Assembly (NCBI GenBank): GCA_964495695.1 | Contig: CAZBWR010000007.1 | Location: 1 to 64,000 of the forward strand | DNA: 64,000 bases | Direction: 5' to 3' | Source of the DNA: CAADGV01 sp964495695 | Lineage (GTDB): Bacteria; Bacteroidota; Ignavibacteria; UBA10030; UBA6906 | Part shown: piece by piece, positions 26,348 through 34,592 of the stretch | Layout of the letters: each line of letters begins with the position of its first letter | Numbering within the stretch: the first letter of the stretch is position 1 | Notes under the pieces: model-generated | Databases searched by the model: none | Seen by the model: the letters and a program-made list of their open reading frames with translations, nothing else | Told to the model about the DNA's origin: nothing | Translations under genes and position numbers: made by a program

Positions 26348-27130
26348 ATGAAGTTTGAGAATCTCATCTACGAAGTGAATGGACGGATTGGAACTGTCGT
26401 TGTCAATCGTCCGGACAAATTGAATGCGCTGAATGCTCAGGCAAAGCAGGAGCTCCGGCAGCTCTTCGGCAGCATTAAGACGGATAGTGAAGTCGATGTA
26501 GTGATCGTTACGGGCTCAGGGCAGAAGGCTTTCGTTGCGGGTACAGACATAAAGGAGTTGACGGAACTCAACGGTGACTCTGGCAAGGAATTCTCTGCGA
26601 AAGGACAAGAAGTCTTCGATCTGATCGAAAACCTCGGCAAGCCTGTCATCGCCGCTGTCAATGGTTATGCTTTGGGTGGTGGTTGCGAATTGGCTTTGGC
26701 CTGCCATATCAGGATTGCCTCCGAGAACGCCAAGTTCGGACAGCCAGAGGTCAACCTGGGCGTCATACCCGGATACGGCGGAACACAAAGGCTTGCACGT
26801 CTCGTTGGACGCGGGCGGGCAATGGAGCTTATTCTCACGGGCGTGCAGATCGATGCCCACGAGGCCTATCGCATTGGACTTGTAAACAAAGTCGTACCGC
26901 TTCCGGATTTGCTGCAGACTGCCATTAATATGGCGGGTGTCATTGCCTCTAAAAGTCAATTCGCGATCCGGATGGCTCTGAAGGGCGTCAATATCACCGA
27001 AGAAGTTTCGATTACCGAAGGGCAGCGGCTCGAAGCGTCGTTATTCGGCCTCTGCTGTGACAGCGAGGACATGAAAGAGGGAACGAAGGCATTTCTGGAT
27101 AAACGCCCGCCGGTGTTCAGAGGAAAGTGA
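26348..27130 (+). CDS. Enoyl-CoA hydratase (crotonase family)
   Basis: This 260-residue crotonase-fold protein likely adds water to 2-enoyl-CoA. Both catalytic glutamates of true hydratases are present: Glu114 in GGGCELALACH and Glu134 in GQPEVNLGVIPGYGGTQRL. The oxyanion-hole segment FVAGTDIKEL is also seen. It is close in pattern to short-chain enoyl-CoA or crotonyl-CoA hydratases. No other beta-oxidation gene is adjacent, so the pathway (fatty acid, butyrate or amino acid degradation) is not determined. Confidence 0.93.
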   Translation: MKFENLIYEVNGRIGTVVVNRPDKLNALNAQAKQELRQLFGSIKTDSEVDVVIVTGSGQKAFVAGTDIKELTELNGDSGKEFSAKGQEVFDLIENLGKPVIAAVNGYALGGGCELALACHIRIASENAKFGQPEVNLGVIPGYGGTQRLARLVGRGRAMELILTGVQIDAHEAYRIGLVNKVVPLPDLLQTAINMAGVIASKSQFAIRMALKGVNITEEVSITEGQRLEASLFGLCCDSEDMKEGTKAFLDKRPPVFRGK

Positions 27131-27537
27131 AGAAGCGGATCCTTCTCTATCTGGTGTTGTTTGTTGCGGGACTGGCCTTGGGTCATCTCCTTCGTCCCGA
27201 TCCCACAAGCATGAAGCCTGATGTCGATGTCCAGACGCAAATTGAAACGGCGTTGACAGCGGTCCTGGTTAAACATAATCTCGACAAGAATGTGAGCCGT
27301 CCGCGTCGCGTTGCAGCACGAGACGACGGATTCGTCCGTTCTTTCCGCCGCGTGACAATACCCGTGGGTTTCAGTACCCTCGAACTTAATCATGATCTGC
27401 GCAGGGCGCTTGAAGGTTCAGGGGTAACAGTTGTTGCCACGGAAAAATCCGAAAATAAGTCTGTGACAATGCACATTAAGAGTGCTGGCGTCATCGTGCA
27501 GAGTGTTGTTTTTGTTGTTCGTGAAGAAAAGAAATAA
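27127..27537 (+). CDS. Small membrane-anchored protein of unknown function
   Basis: It starts at GTG 27127, overlapping the crotonase TGA by four bases. The 136-residue product has one N-terminal transmembrane helix (ILLYLVLFVAGLALGHLL). A periplasmic domain of about 110 residues follows, with alternating charged and hydrophobic strands (FRRVTIPVGFSTLELNHDLRR, VTVVATEKSENKSVTMHI). I do not recognise a family. It lies between a hydratase and glycyl-tRNA synthetase in the same operon. Confidence 0.75.
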   Translation: MKKRILLYLVLFVAGLALGHLLRPDPTSMKPDVDVQTQIETALTAVLVKHNLDKNVSRPRRVAARDDGFVRSFRRVTIPVGFSTLELNHDLRRALEGSGVTVVATEKSENKSVTMHIKSAGVIVQSVVFVVREEKK

Positions 27538-27611
27538 CCGTACAAGAAAGGAGTCGTGTTATCAGTACCGAGAAGAACGCTAAAGGTGGCGGCCAGGCCG
27601 GTGCCGGTTTG

Positions 27612-28943
27612 ATGGATAAGATTGTTTCGCTTGCGAAGCGTCGCGGTTTCGTTTTTCAGTCCAGTGAAATCTACGGCGGCCTCAATGGCTGCTGGGACTA
27701 CGGTCCGCTTGGCGTGGAGCTGCTCAAGAACGTGAAGGACGCTTGGTGGCAGGCGATGACATACCGTGAAGATATCGAAGGCATTGATGCCTCCATCTTG
27801 ATGCATCCACGCGTGTGGGAAGCGTCGGGGCACGTGGCAAATTTTACCGACCCGATGGTGGACTGCAAAGAGTGCAAAGCGCGCTTCCGGGCTGATCAGA
27901 TTGAAGACGCAGCATGCGGCAGTCCGGCATACAAAGGACGGAAGGCGGCGAAGTGTCAGGGTGAGGGGAAGTTCACCGAGGCACGGCAGTTCAATCTTAT
28001 GTTCAAAACGTTCGTCGGGCCGGTCGAAGATTCGGGCGCAGTTGTCTATCTCCGGCCTGAAACGGCGCAAGGCATTTTCGTCAACTTTCTGAGCGTTGCG
28101 AGCGCGTCCCGTCAACGCCCGCCGTTTGGCATTGCACAAATTGGAAAAGCGTTCAGAAATGAAATCAACACAAAGAACTTCCTTTTCAGAACGAGAGAGT
28201 TTGAACAGATGGAAATGCAGTTCTTCGTCAAACCCGGGACGGACGAAGAGTGGTTCGAGAAGTGGCGCGCTGAACGAATGGACTGGTTCGTCAGACTTGG
28301 TATGACGAAAGAAAAGCTGCAATGGCACCGCCACGAACCCGATAAACTCGCCCATTACGCAAAAGATGCATACGACATTGAATATGAGTTCCCGTTCGGC
28401 TGGGGTGAGATTGAAGGAATACACAACCGATCGGATTTCGATCTCTCGCAGCATGAGAAGTACTCGGGAAAATCCATGCAGTACTTTGATCAGGAGACCA
28501 AGGAAAAATTCACACCTTTCATCATCGAAACCTCGGCGGGTGCCAGCCGTTCCTTCATGGCTTTTTTGATTGATGCGTACAAAGAAGAAGAGGCTCCCAC
28601 GGCAGACGGAAAGACGGAACTCCGCACCGTTCTTCGATTTCATCCGCGGCTGGCGCCAGTGAAGGCTGCGATCTTCCCCCTTGTAAATCGGGATGGGATG
28701 CCGGAGATTGCCCGAAAGCTTGAGAACACACTTCGTCCACACTTACGCGTGTTTTATGACGATAGTGGCGCAGTAGGACGCCGTTACCGCCGGCAGGATG
28801 AGGTGGGGACGCCGTTCTGCATAACTATTGACTCCCAGACGATTCAGGATCAGAGTGTTACAATACGTGATCGTGATTCGATGCAGCAGGAGCGGATTAC
28901 TCTGGATAATGTGTTGCGGTATTTGCGCGAGCGCATAGTCTGA
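27612..28943 (+). CDS. glyS: Glycyl-tRNA synthetase, alpha2 type
   Basis: This class II synthetase charges tRNA-Gly. It has the dimeric-type N-terminus (IVSLAKRRGFVFQSSEIYGG), WDYGPLGVEL, the class II motif 2 region (FRNEINTKNFLFRTREFEQMEMQ split around FRTREFEQMEM), and the C-terminal anticodon-binding domain from about residue 345 (LAPVKAAIFPLV). ATG 27612 has no ribosome-binding site before it. A perfect AAAGGAG at 27548-27553 lies seven bases before an in-frame ATC (27561), so the true start may be an unusual codon 17 codons upstream. It is the last gene of the operon that begins at the AMMECR1 gene. Confidence 0.95.
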   Translation: MDKIVSLAKRRGFVFQSSEIYGGLNGCWDYGPLGVELLKNVKDAWWQAMTYREDIEGIDASILMHPRVWEASGHVANFTDPMVDCKECKARFRADQIEDAACGSPAYKGRKAAKCQGEGKFTEARQFNLMFKTFVGPVEDSGAVVYLRPETAQGIFVNFLSVASASRQRPPFGIAQIGKAFRNEINTKNFLFRTREFEQMEMQFFVKPGTDEEWFEKWRAERMDWFVRLGMTKEKLQWHRHEPDKLAHYAKDAYDIEYEFPFGWGEIEGIHNRSDFDLSQHEKYSGKSMQYFDQETKEKFTPFIIETSAGASRSFMAFLIDAYKEEEAPTADGKTELRTVLRFHPRLAPVKAAIFPLVNRDGMPEIARKLENTLRPHLRVFYDDSGAVGRRYRRQDEVGTPFCITIDSQTIQDQSVTIRDRDSMQQERITLDNVLRYLRERIV

Positions 28944-28950
28944 GTTTGGA

Positions 28951-29001
28951 AGCCGCATGCGAAATTCATATATTTTTCCCCACCAAGGGGAAGGGATGCG
29001 G
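28951..29001 (+). other. Hairpin-forming segment after glyS
   Basis: CCGCAT (28952-28957) can pair with ATGCGG (28996-29001), enclosing TTCCCC-ACCAA-GGGGAA. No T-run follows, so it is a possible 3' stabilising structure rather than a clear terminator. Confidence 0.3.
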
Positions 29002-29010
29002 TCAGGTAAA

Positions 29011-29042
29011 TTGCTCCCTTCGAAAGGCGCGCCTTATATTTA
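29011..29042 (+). promoter_or_regulatory. Promoter of the fibronectin-type lipoprotein gene
   Basis: TTG (29011-29013), a 21-base spacer, TATATTTA (29035-29042). Transcription would start near 29050, about 20 bases before the chosen ATG at 29070. Confidence 0.55.
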
Positions 29043-29069
29043 CAACGAATGCTGGAGGACTTTTTGTTA

Positions 29070-30029
29070 ATGGGGAGATTCTCAGTTCTTTTTTCGATGT
29101 TGTTGTTACTGTTCTCTGGATTTCTGACGGGCTGCAACAAGGAAGAGAATTCAATCATCTATACGCAACGGCCCCTGGCTCCGCCGACCAACCTCAGAGC
29201 TTACTCAAGAGATGGAACATCGGTGGGGTTGATGTGGGCAGTGTCAGCAGACACCGGCAAGCTGAATGACTTCGTGCAAACCCGAATCCGCACCATCACC
29301 CCTGAGGGAGTTTTACTTTCGACCGCCACCGTTGGTCCGCTCGTAAGTGAAGCGACGGTCGGGAGCCTTGATGAAGGAAAAGTCTATACGTTCGAATTTA
29401 CGTCGATTGCCCGCATCGGCTCGCAGGATTACAAGGATTCGGACCCGGTAACAATACAATGGGCGGCCGCTCGGCGTTACACTACAGAGGGAACAGCCCC
29501 CATTGAGATTTACGAAATCAGGTCCTCAACTGGAAACAGCGGTCTTCAGTTTTTTGATCGGGTGACGGGAGGGCCGAAGACACGCCCGATTTCGGTGTCT
29601 GGCGGAGCCCAGCAGTTGATTGACGTGCTCGTCGATACAAGCATTTCCGGCGACTTGGTTTTGGAGAGTGCTCACCGAAATCCGTTGCTGGCCTCAGGAG
29701 CCCAAGGCCGTCGCACAAGGTTTTCCACAACGATTCTCGAAGCCAACTCGCTGAACTTCGGATCGTCCTCACCTCCGGCTGAGAATACATTCATCCGTGA
29801 GTTTGTCACAGTCGGCCCGGAGAACATCAATAATGGCAGGCTATTGTACGCCATAACAAGTGACTCAAATTATGTCCGTATTCTGCTCCAGCGTGATGAA
29901 GCATCCGGAACGTTGCTCTTCGGCTCTTTGCCGAACCGGAGAATCAGAGTCCAGCTGTCGTATCAGATTACACCGAAGGTGATTTACTCCCGCCCGATAG
30001 GGCAGGGGGCGGATCAGAACGTAGAGTGA
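29070..30029 (+). CDS. Fibronectin type III lipoprotein of unknown function
   Basis: From ATG 29070 (MGRFSVLFSMLLLLFSGFLTGC) the N-terminus is a lipoprotein signal with lipobox LTGC, so the protein is lipid-anchored. GGAGG lies about 11 bases upstream; an in-frame ATG at 29049 is less likely because it falls at the predicted transcription start. Residues after the anchor form a fibronectin type III-like domain (APPTNLRAYSRDGTSVGLMW). The remaining 200 residues are beta-rich without a recognised family. A terminator follows at 30101-30127. Confidence 0.8.
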   Translation: MGRFSVLFSMLLLLFSGFLTGCNKEENSIIYTQRPLAPPTNLRAYSRDGTSVGLMWAVSADTGKLNDFVQTRIRTITPEGVLLSTATVGPLVSEATVGSLDEGKVYTFEFTSIARIGSQDYKDSDPVTIQWAAARRYTTEGTAPIEIYEIRSSTGNSGLQFFDRVTGGPKTRPISVSGGAQQLIDVLVDTSISGDLVLESAHRNPLLASGAQGRRTRFSTTILEANSLNFGSSSPPAENTFIREFVTVGPENINNGRLLYAITSDSNYVRILLQRDEASGTLLFGSLPNRRIRVQLSYQITPKVIYSRPIGQGADQNVE

Positions 30030-30100
30030 GTTTGTTCGCTCTTCGTCAAGCACCAATGAGCGTGATTTTTTCGCACGTACAATCCGAACATAATGACAAG

Positions 30101-30127
30101 GGTGGGCCGGACAGCTCACCTTTTTTT
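30101..30127 (+). terminator. Intrinsic terminator just before the CPBP gene
   Basis: GGTGGGC (30101-30107) pairs with GCTCACC (30114-30120), including one G-T pair, around a six-base loop and is followed by seven T. It ends five bases before the ATG of the next gene. It therefore terminates the lipoprotein transcript or attenuates the downstream operon. Confidence 0.75.
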
Positions 30128-30132
30128 ATCCG

Positions 30133-31056
30133 ATGGAACTGAAAACCCTTTTCAAGAATGACTTTGATGAGTTGCGCGCCGGCTGGCTCCTTCTCATCTA
30201 CCTGGTGCTGTTTGGAGCAGTAGGCGCCGGGCTATCGTTCGGTGCAATGTCGCTTCTTGGCACTCCGGACCAGTTTACCGCTGCGGGCATTGCGCTTATT
30301 TCGGCAGTTGCAGCATCGTTTATTGTTTTGAAGCTCCTGCACCGAAAATCACTTGCGGCGATAGGGCTTGCTCTGAATGCACGGGGGATGCGCGACCTTG
30401 GCATCGGTACGCTTGCCGGCATCCTCATGATGACGGTCATTTTTGGTATCCAATACCTTCGTGGATATGTTACTGTCTCAGCAACGGAGCATTCCCTCGC
30501 CAGTGGTGTACAGGTATTCCTGATGTCAATGGCGTTCTTTGGTGTTGCAGCCCTTTTTGAGGAAGTACTTTTCCGCGGGTATCCGTTTCAGACCCTTATC
30601 AGAGGGATAGGTTTCATTCCCTCCACGGTTCTCGTCGCTCTTGTATTTGGTGCGGCTCATCTTGCAAATCCGAACGCAAACGCCTTCGGATTTATCAACA
30701 CGGCGATTGTATCAGTCTTATTCTGTGTGGCATACTGGCGCACGCGCAACCTGTGGCTTCCGTTCGGGATTCATTTCGGATGGAACTTCGCGCAAACAAC
30801 TCTCTACGGATTCCCCACGAGCGGAGCCCACTTCACAAGATTTGAATTGACACAATTGAAGCAGTTCGGCCCCGAGTGGGTAACCGGCGGGTCATACGGG
30901 CCCGAAGCGGGAATTCTTGCGACATTCGTTATTATTGCGTGTGGAGTGTATGTTTATTTTGCCCCACATCTGCGGCCGCAAGCCGCCGCACAGACCCTTG
31001 AACGTGAGGGGGAAACGATCAAATACCCTCTCCCGGAAAGGAAGCTGGCGGCATGA
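30133..31056 (+). CDS. CPBP-family intramembrane glutamic protease
   Basis: This 307-residue multi-pass inner-membrane protein has about eight predicted helices. The CPBP/Abi (CaaX protease-like) motifs are all present: FEEVLFRGYPFQ (EExxxR), FGAAHLANPN and GIHFGWNF. The active-site glutamates and histidines lie within the membrane. Such proteins cleave membrane substrates or function in processing of peptides; the substrate here is unknown. No ribosome-binding site is visible because a terminator hairpin and T-run occupy the leader. The stop overlaps the next gene by four bases. Confidence 0.9.
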   Translation: MELKTLFKNDFDELRAGWLLLIYLVLFGAVGAGLSFGAMSLLGTPDQFTAAGIALISAVAASFIVLKLLHRKSLAAIGLALNARGMRDLGIGTLAGILMMTVIFGIQYLRGYVTVSATEHSLASGVQVFLMSMAFFGVAALFEEVLFRGYPFQTLIRGIGFIPSTVLVALVFGAAHLANPNANAFGFINTAIVSVLFCVAYWRTRNLWLPFGIHFGWNFAQTTLYGFPTSGAHFTRFELTQLKQFGPEWVTGGSYGPEAGILATFVIIACGVYVYFAPHLRPQAAAQTLEREGETIKYPLPERKLAA

Positions 31057-32204
31057 TCCGTATGGTGGCGTTGATGTTGATCCTTGTATATGTCTCTCCG
31101 GGAAATGCTCAAGCCCTTCCTTCCGATTTCGACGACAGGACGAGGAAAGGGATTGATCACGTATACAATCTGGAGTTTGAAGAGGCTGAAAAGCAATTCC
31201 GGGAGTTGATACAAGCCGCCCCCAAACATCCGGCAGGACACTTCTTTCTTGCAATGGTAACCTGGTGGCGCATTTTGATCGACATCGATGATGAGAGATA
31301 TGATGATCAGTTTTACGATGCACTTGATAATGTTGTGGATCTTTGCGATGACATGCTCAGCCGGAACAAGAACGATGTAACGGCATTGTTCTTCAAAGGT
31401 GGCGCCATCGGTTTTCGCGGCAGGCTCAAAGCCCATCGTAGTTCGTGGTTCGACGCGGCAAACGCCGGCCGCAAGGCGCTTCCGATTGTACAAGATGCCT
31501 CGTCGCTCGACCCCGGCAATGCTGATATTCTCCTCGGTACGGGCATCTATAATTACTACGCAGAAGTGATTCCCAATGAGTACCCATTTGTGAAGCCACT
31601 CTTGCTCTTCGTCCCACGGGGGGATAAAGCAAAAGGAATCCAGCAGATTAAAACTGCAGCGGAGAAAGGAAAGTACGCCTCGATCGAGTCCTCGTACTTC
31701 CTCATGCAAATCTACTACCAGTTCGAAAAAGACTACCCTGAAGCGCTCGCAATTGCCCTGAGGTTGAACGCACGTTTTCCCAACAACATGCTCTTCCACA
31801 AGTATCTCGGGAGATGTTATGTGGTGACGAACAATTGGGACATGGCGTCCAGTGTCTGGCAAACGATATCGGAAAGATGCAAAAGCGGACAACGAGGATA
31901 CGGTACTTCAACCGAGCGGGAGGCAGAATACTATCTCGGTATGCATCAAATGCTGAATGGTGCTCAGGAGACAGCGGCGAAACACTTCCTCCGTTGCGAT
32001 GAGTTGAGCCGTAAATTGGACAGAGAAGGTCCTTCAGGGTTCATGGTTATGGCAAATTTGAAGCTGGGTAATGTGTATGATGGAATGGGAAAGCGTGATC
32101 TTGCCCTTGCGCAATACAACAAAGTCCTGAAGATGACTGACTACCGGGATTCCCACAAGCAGGCGAAACAATACATCGCTTCACCTTTTCAAAAAGCCCC
32201 CTGA
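31053..32204 (+). CDS. Exported TPR-repeat protein
   Basis: This 383-residue protein has a signal peptide (MIRMVALMLILVYVSPGNAQ) and tetratricopeptide repeats: YNLEFEEAEKQFRELIQAAPKH, KDYPEALAIALRLNARFPNN, and a third near the C-terminus (GMGKRDLALAQYNKVLKM). It is likely periplasmic and acts as a scaffold. It is coupled to the CPBP protease gene by an ATGA overlap, so a shared envelope task is plausible. No more specific function can be given. Confidence 0.82.
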   Translation: MIRMVALMLILVYVSPGNAQALPSDFDDRTRKGIDHVYNLEFEEAEKQFRELIQAAPKHPAGHFFLAMVTWWRILIDIDDERYDDQFYDALDNVVDLCDDMLSRNKNDVTALFFKGGAIGFRGRLKAHRSSWFDAANAGRKALPIVQDASSLDPGNADILLGTGIYNYYAEVIPNEYPFVKPLLLFVPRGDKAKGIQQIKTAAEKGKYASIESSYFLMQIYYQFEKDYPEALAIALRLNARFPNNMLFHKYLGRCYVVTNNWDMASSVWQTISERCKSGQRGYGTSTEREAEYYLGMHQMLNGAQETAAKHFLRCDELSRKLDREGPSGFMVMANLKLGNVYDGMGKRDLALAQYNKVLKMTDYRDSHKQAKQYIASPFQKAP

Positions 32205-32219
32205 TAATACGGACAGACG

Positions 32220-32978
32220 ATGCAACTTACCATTATCATCTACGGGTTAATTGCGGCGTTGGCCGAGATACTCGGCGGTGCGTTGGTTGTTCTGCGGAAG
32301 CGCTGGCCGGCAAAAATTCAGGAGTATCTTCTCTCCCTGAGCGCGGGGTTCATCTTGGCGTTGGTGTTTCTTGAGCTCATTCCGGAGAGCATGCATGCAG
32401 TCGGTGCGCAAGCCCCTCTCTATATGCTGGCCGGTTACAGCGTAATCCACTTTTTCGAGCACACGATTGTCGGGCATTTGCACTTCGGGGAAGAAACGCA
32501 TCATGAGATTATGGTATCGAAGGCGGCGAGTTTCTCAACCTTCAGCGGGCTTTTCATTCATGCCTTCTTCGACGGTTTCGCAATTTCCGCAGGCATGCAG
32601 TTTGATTTCCAGTTAGGACTGCTGATCTTCTTCGCTGTGCTTCTGCACAAGATCCCTGAGGGTCTTACAATTGCTTCCGTTATGCTTGCCGCCGAACATC
32701 GCCGGCGCACTGCATTTTTGGCTTCAGCTGCGATCGGTGTAGCGACGATGCTCGGCATTCTGAGCGTTTTCCTCCTGGCGGGAATAGACGCTACGGTTAT
32801 CGGGATTTCGTTCGCGTTTTCGGCAGGAGTGGCAACGTATGTCGGTGCAAGCGACCTAATTCCCGAGATCAACCACTCAAAGAACAGGGTCATTCCAGTA
32901 TTGGTCTTTGCAGGGATGGCGCTTTTTTATCTCAGCAAGACAATGTTGAATGTTTCACCCGGGGGGCACATTCATTAA
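32220..32978 (+). CDS. ZIP-family metal transporter
   Basis: This 252-residue inner-membrane protein has eight predicted helices. The ZIP transport signature is seen in two helices: HAFFDGFAISAG and LLHKIPEGLTIA, whose His, Asp and Glu form the binuclear metal site. It probably imports zinc, iron or manganese. A His-rich loop (HLHFGEETHHE) lies between helices. It follows the TPR gene by 15 bases. Confidence 0.92.
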   Translation: MQLTIIIYGLIAALAEILGGALVVLRKRWPAKIQEYLLSLSAGFILALVFLELIPESMHAVGAQAPLYMLAGYSVIHFFEHTIVGHLHFGEETHHEIMVSKAASFSTFSGLFIHAFFDGFAISAGMQFDFQLGLLIFFAVLLHKIPEGLTIASVMLAAEHRRRTAFLASAAIGVATMLGILSVFLLAGIDATVIGISFAFSAGVATYVGASDLIPEINHSKNRVIPVLVFAGMALFYLSKTMLNVSPGGHIH

Positions 32979-32982
32979 GCAA

Positions 32983-33016
32983 AAAGCCGCAGAACATTAC
33001 TGTCCCTGCGGCTTTA
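32983..33016. terminator. Bidirectional terminator between ZIP and porQ genes
   Basis: AAAAGCCGCAG and CTGCGGCTTT form a stem with a short loop between the convergent stop codons. It has A-rich and T-rich flanks, so it can act on both strands. Confidence 0.75.
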
Positions 33017-33036
33017 TGACGAACTATTTCTTGTGG

Positions 33037-33987
33037 TCAGAATGTCGTGCCGATCGTGATCCTGTGCAAGCTGCCGATCGATCCGAGCGATGAGAGGCCG
33101 TAATCCAGTTTGTAGTCCTTGACCGTAATGCCGATACCTCCCGAGAATCCCGCCAAACCCGAAGATGTTCCTGTCTTGAGTTCGGTTCTCCGCTCATTGC
33201 TGTACCCAACACGTGCCTGAAGTACGGAACTGAGGGTAAACTCACCTCCGATCGAGAATGCCTTGAAACGGTCACCAAAGTTTCCACTGTTCTCATTCAA
33301 CTTGTGGAAGTTGATATTCAAGAGGAGGGGGAGTCCTTTAGGCGTCACCGAAGCTCCAATGACCACGTCAAGCGGCAAGCTCTCTTTTGTTGAAAGATAT
33401 GAGGCGAGTTGCGCACCGATATTCCTCACGCTTGCACCCAGCGTTACTCTGCTGTCCGGAATGTCGTACAGGATACCAGCGTCTGCCGCAAGGCCGGTAG
33501 AGGAGTTGCCTGCGATGGACGAGTAGATGAACTTGATGCTTGCGCCCCAATGCAGGTTTTCGTGGATGGCGTCCGAATAGCCGAGCTGAACAGCAAGGTC
33601 ATTGGCGCTAAACTGTCCTATCCGGTTGCCGAGATCATCCGTTTCGTCAAAGGTTCCATAATTGACATACAGTATTCCGATGCCGAAATAGCCTAGATCT
33701 TCATAGGGCTGGCTGTAGGCAACATAACCGGAATTGATGTCGAGGAGGTGCTTGAAGTACCCAAGCGATCCGGCAGGCTTCTCGAGTGTGCTGAGCCCTG
33801 CAGGATTGTAGAACAGCGTAGAGACATCGTTCATGATGGTGACGTAGCTGCCTGCCAAGGCTCCAGCTCGCGCTCCTACATCTGCCCGCAGAAAGTCGAA
33901 GACTGTGTTCTCTGCTGCTTTTCCCTGTGACAAACCAAACGTCGTCAATAAGGCGAGCCCAACCACAGTTGCCAGCCGGTGCTTCAT
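33037..33987 (-). CDS. porQ: PorV/PorQ-family outer-membrane protein (T9SS)
   Basis: This 316-residue protein has a signal peptide and a FadL-like barrel. The family N-terminal motif is VFDFLRADVGARAGALAGSY, followed by DVSTLFYNPAGLSTL. PorQ/PorV shuttle T9SS cargo and help attach it at the cell surface. ATG 33987 is preceded by AGGAG five bases away, and a strong promoter lies at 34032-34063. Its presence supports the T9SS tails on the secreted enzymes in this window. PorQ versus PorV cannot be fully separated by eye; the length favours PorQ. Confidence 0.85.
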   Translation of the reverse strand: MKHRLATVVGLALLTTFGLSQGKAAENTVFDFLRADVGARAGALAGSYVTIMNDVSTLFYNPAGLSTLEKPAGSLGYFKHLLDINSGYVAYSQPYEDLGYFGIGILYVNYGTFDETDDLGNRIGQFSANDLAVQLGYSDAIHENLHWGASIKFIYSSIAGNSSTGLAADAGILYDIPDSRVTLGASVRNIGAQLASYLSTKESLPLDVVIGASVTPKGLPLLLNINFHKLNENSGNFGDRFKAFSIGGEFTLSSVLQARVGYSNERRTELKTGTSSGLAGFSGGIGITVKDYKLDYGLSSLGSIGSLHRITIGTTF

Positions 33988-34031
33988 CACTTCTCCTGCG
34001 CAAAATCGTGAGTTTAGGTTTTCTGAACTGG

Positions 34032-34063
34032 CAAAATCTATTCATAATCGTCAGGAATAGCAA
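34032..34063 (-). promoter_or_regulatory. Promoter of porQ-like gene
   Basis: On the minus strand TTG (34061-34063), exactly 20 bases, TAGATTTTG (34032-34040). Transcription would start about 40 bases before the ATG. Confidence 0.6.
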
Positions 34064-34096
34064 TAAGACATGCCGAATTCACTGCTTAGGGGCTGT

Positions 34097-34128
34097 TTGC
34101 GTCTTGCATGACATTTGGTTATATTTTG
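34097..34128 (+). promoter_or_regulatory. Promoter of rpmE
   Basis: TTG (34097-34099), exactly 20 bases, TATATTTTG (34120-34128). It is divergent from the porQ promoter 34 bases away. Confidence 0.6.
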
Positions 34129-34181
34129 CCACATTTAATTCAGCTATAGAGTAGTTATTTGTCAGAAAGGAAGATGCGGGA

Positions 34182-34400
34182 ATGAAGCCCGGAATCCATC
34201 CAGAATACAAGAAAGCCGTCGTTACATGTGTCTGCGGCAATACATTTGAAACACGCTCCACAATTGGCGATCTGAAGCTTGAAATTTGCTCGAACTGCCA
34301 TCCCTTTTTCACCGGCCGTCAAAAACTCGTTGATTCGGCTGGCCGTGTTGAGAAGTATAACAAGAAGTACGGGAAGAAAGCTGCCACAGCAGCGACGTAA
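34182..34400 (+). CDS. rpmE: Ribosomal protein L31, zinc-binding type
   Basis: This 72-residue protein of the large ribosomal subunit has four cysteines as CVCG near residue 16 and CSNC near residue 37, so it is the zinc-containing type A form. The family motifs MKPGIHPEY, ICSNCHPFFTG and GRVEKYNKKYG are clear. It stands alone between its own promoter and a terminator. Confidence 0.97.
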   Translation: MKPGIHPEYKKAVVTCVCGNTFETRSTIGDLKLEICSNCHPFFTGRQKLVDSAGRVEKYNKKYGKKAATAAT

Positions 34401-34425
34401 TTTTTCCACAAGTCGTTCTTCAGAT

Positions 34426-34451
34426 GTGGCGCCATGTCCGGCGCCACTTTT
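34426..34451 (+). terminator. Intrinsic terminator of rpmE
   Basis: GTGGCGCC-ATGTCC-GGCGCCAC followed by TTTT, 25 bases after the rpmE stop. Confidence 0.85.
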
Positions 34452-34592
34452 GTCTCAGGGCACACTAAGCAGTTTGAGCGCGCCGCATGCACCTTGCCGA
34501 TGAGAAACTCAACCCGCCGTCAACCCGCATGTACATGCCTCTGCGCTCGCCCGTATGCCCGTCAATTTCAAACATGACTGTCTGACTCTGTG

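Noticed and set aside
27390..28742. 450-codon open frame on the minus strand
   Set aside because: It lies antisense to glyS over its full length, has low-complexity basic composition, no signal or domain pattern, and no ribosome-binding site. It is a shadow of a GC-rich third-position frame.
30954..31892. 312-codon open frame on the minus strand
   Set aside because: Antisense to the TPR gene, which is coupled to its neighbours. The opposite frame shows no family features.
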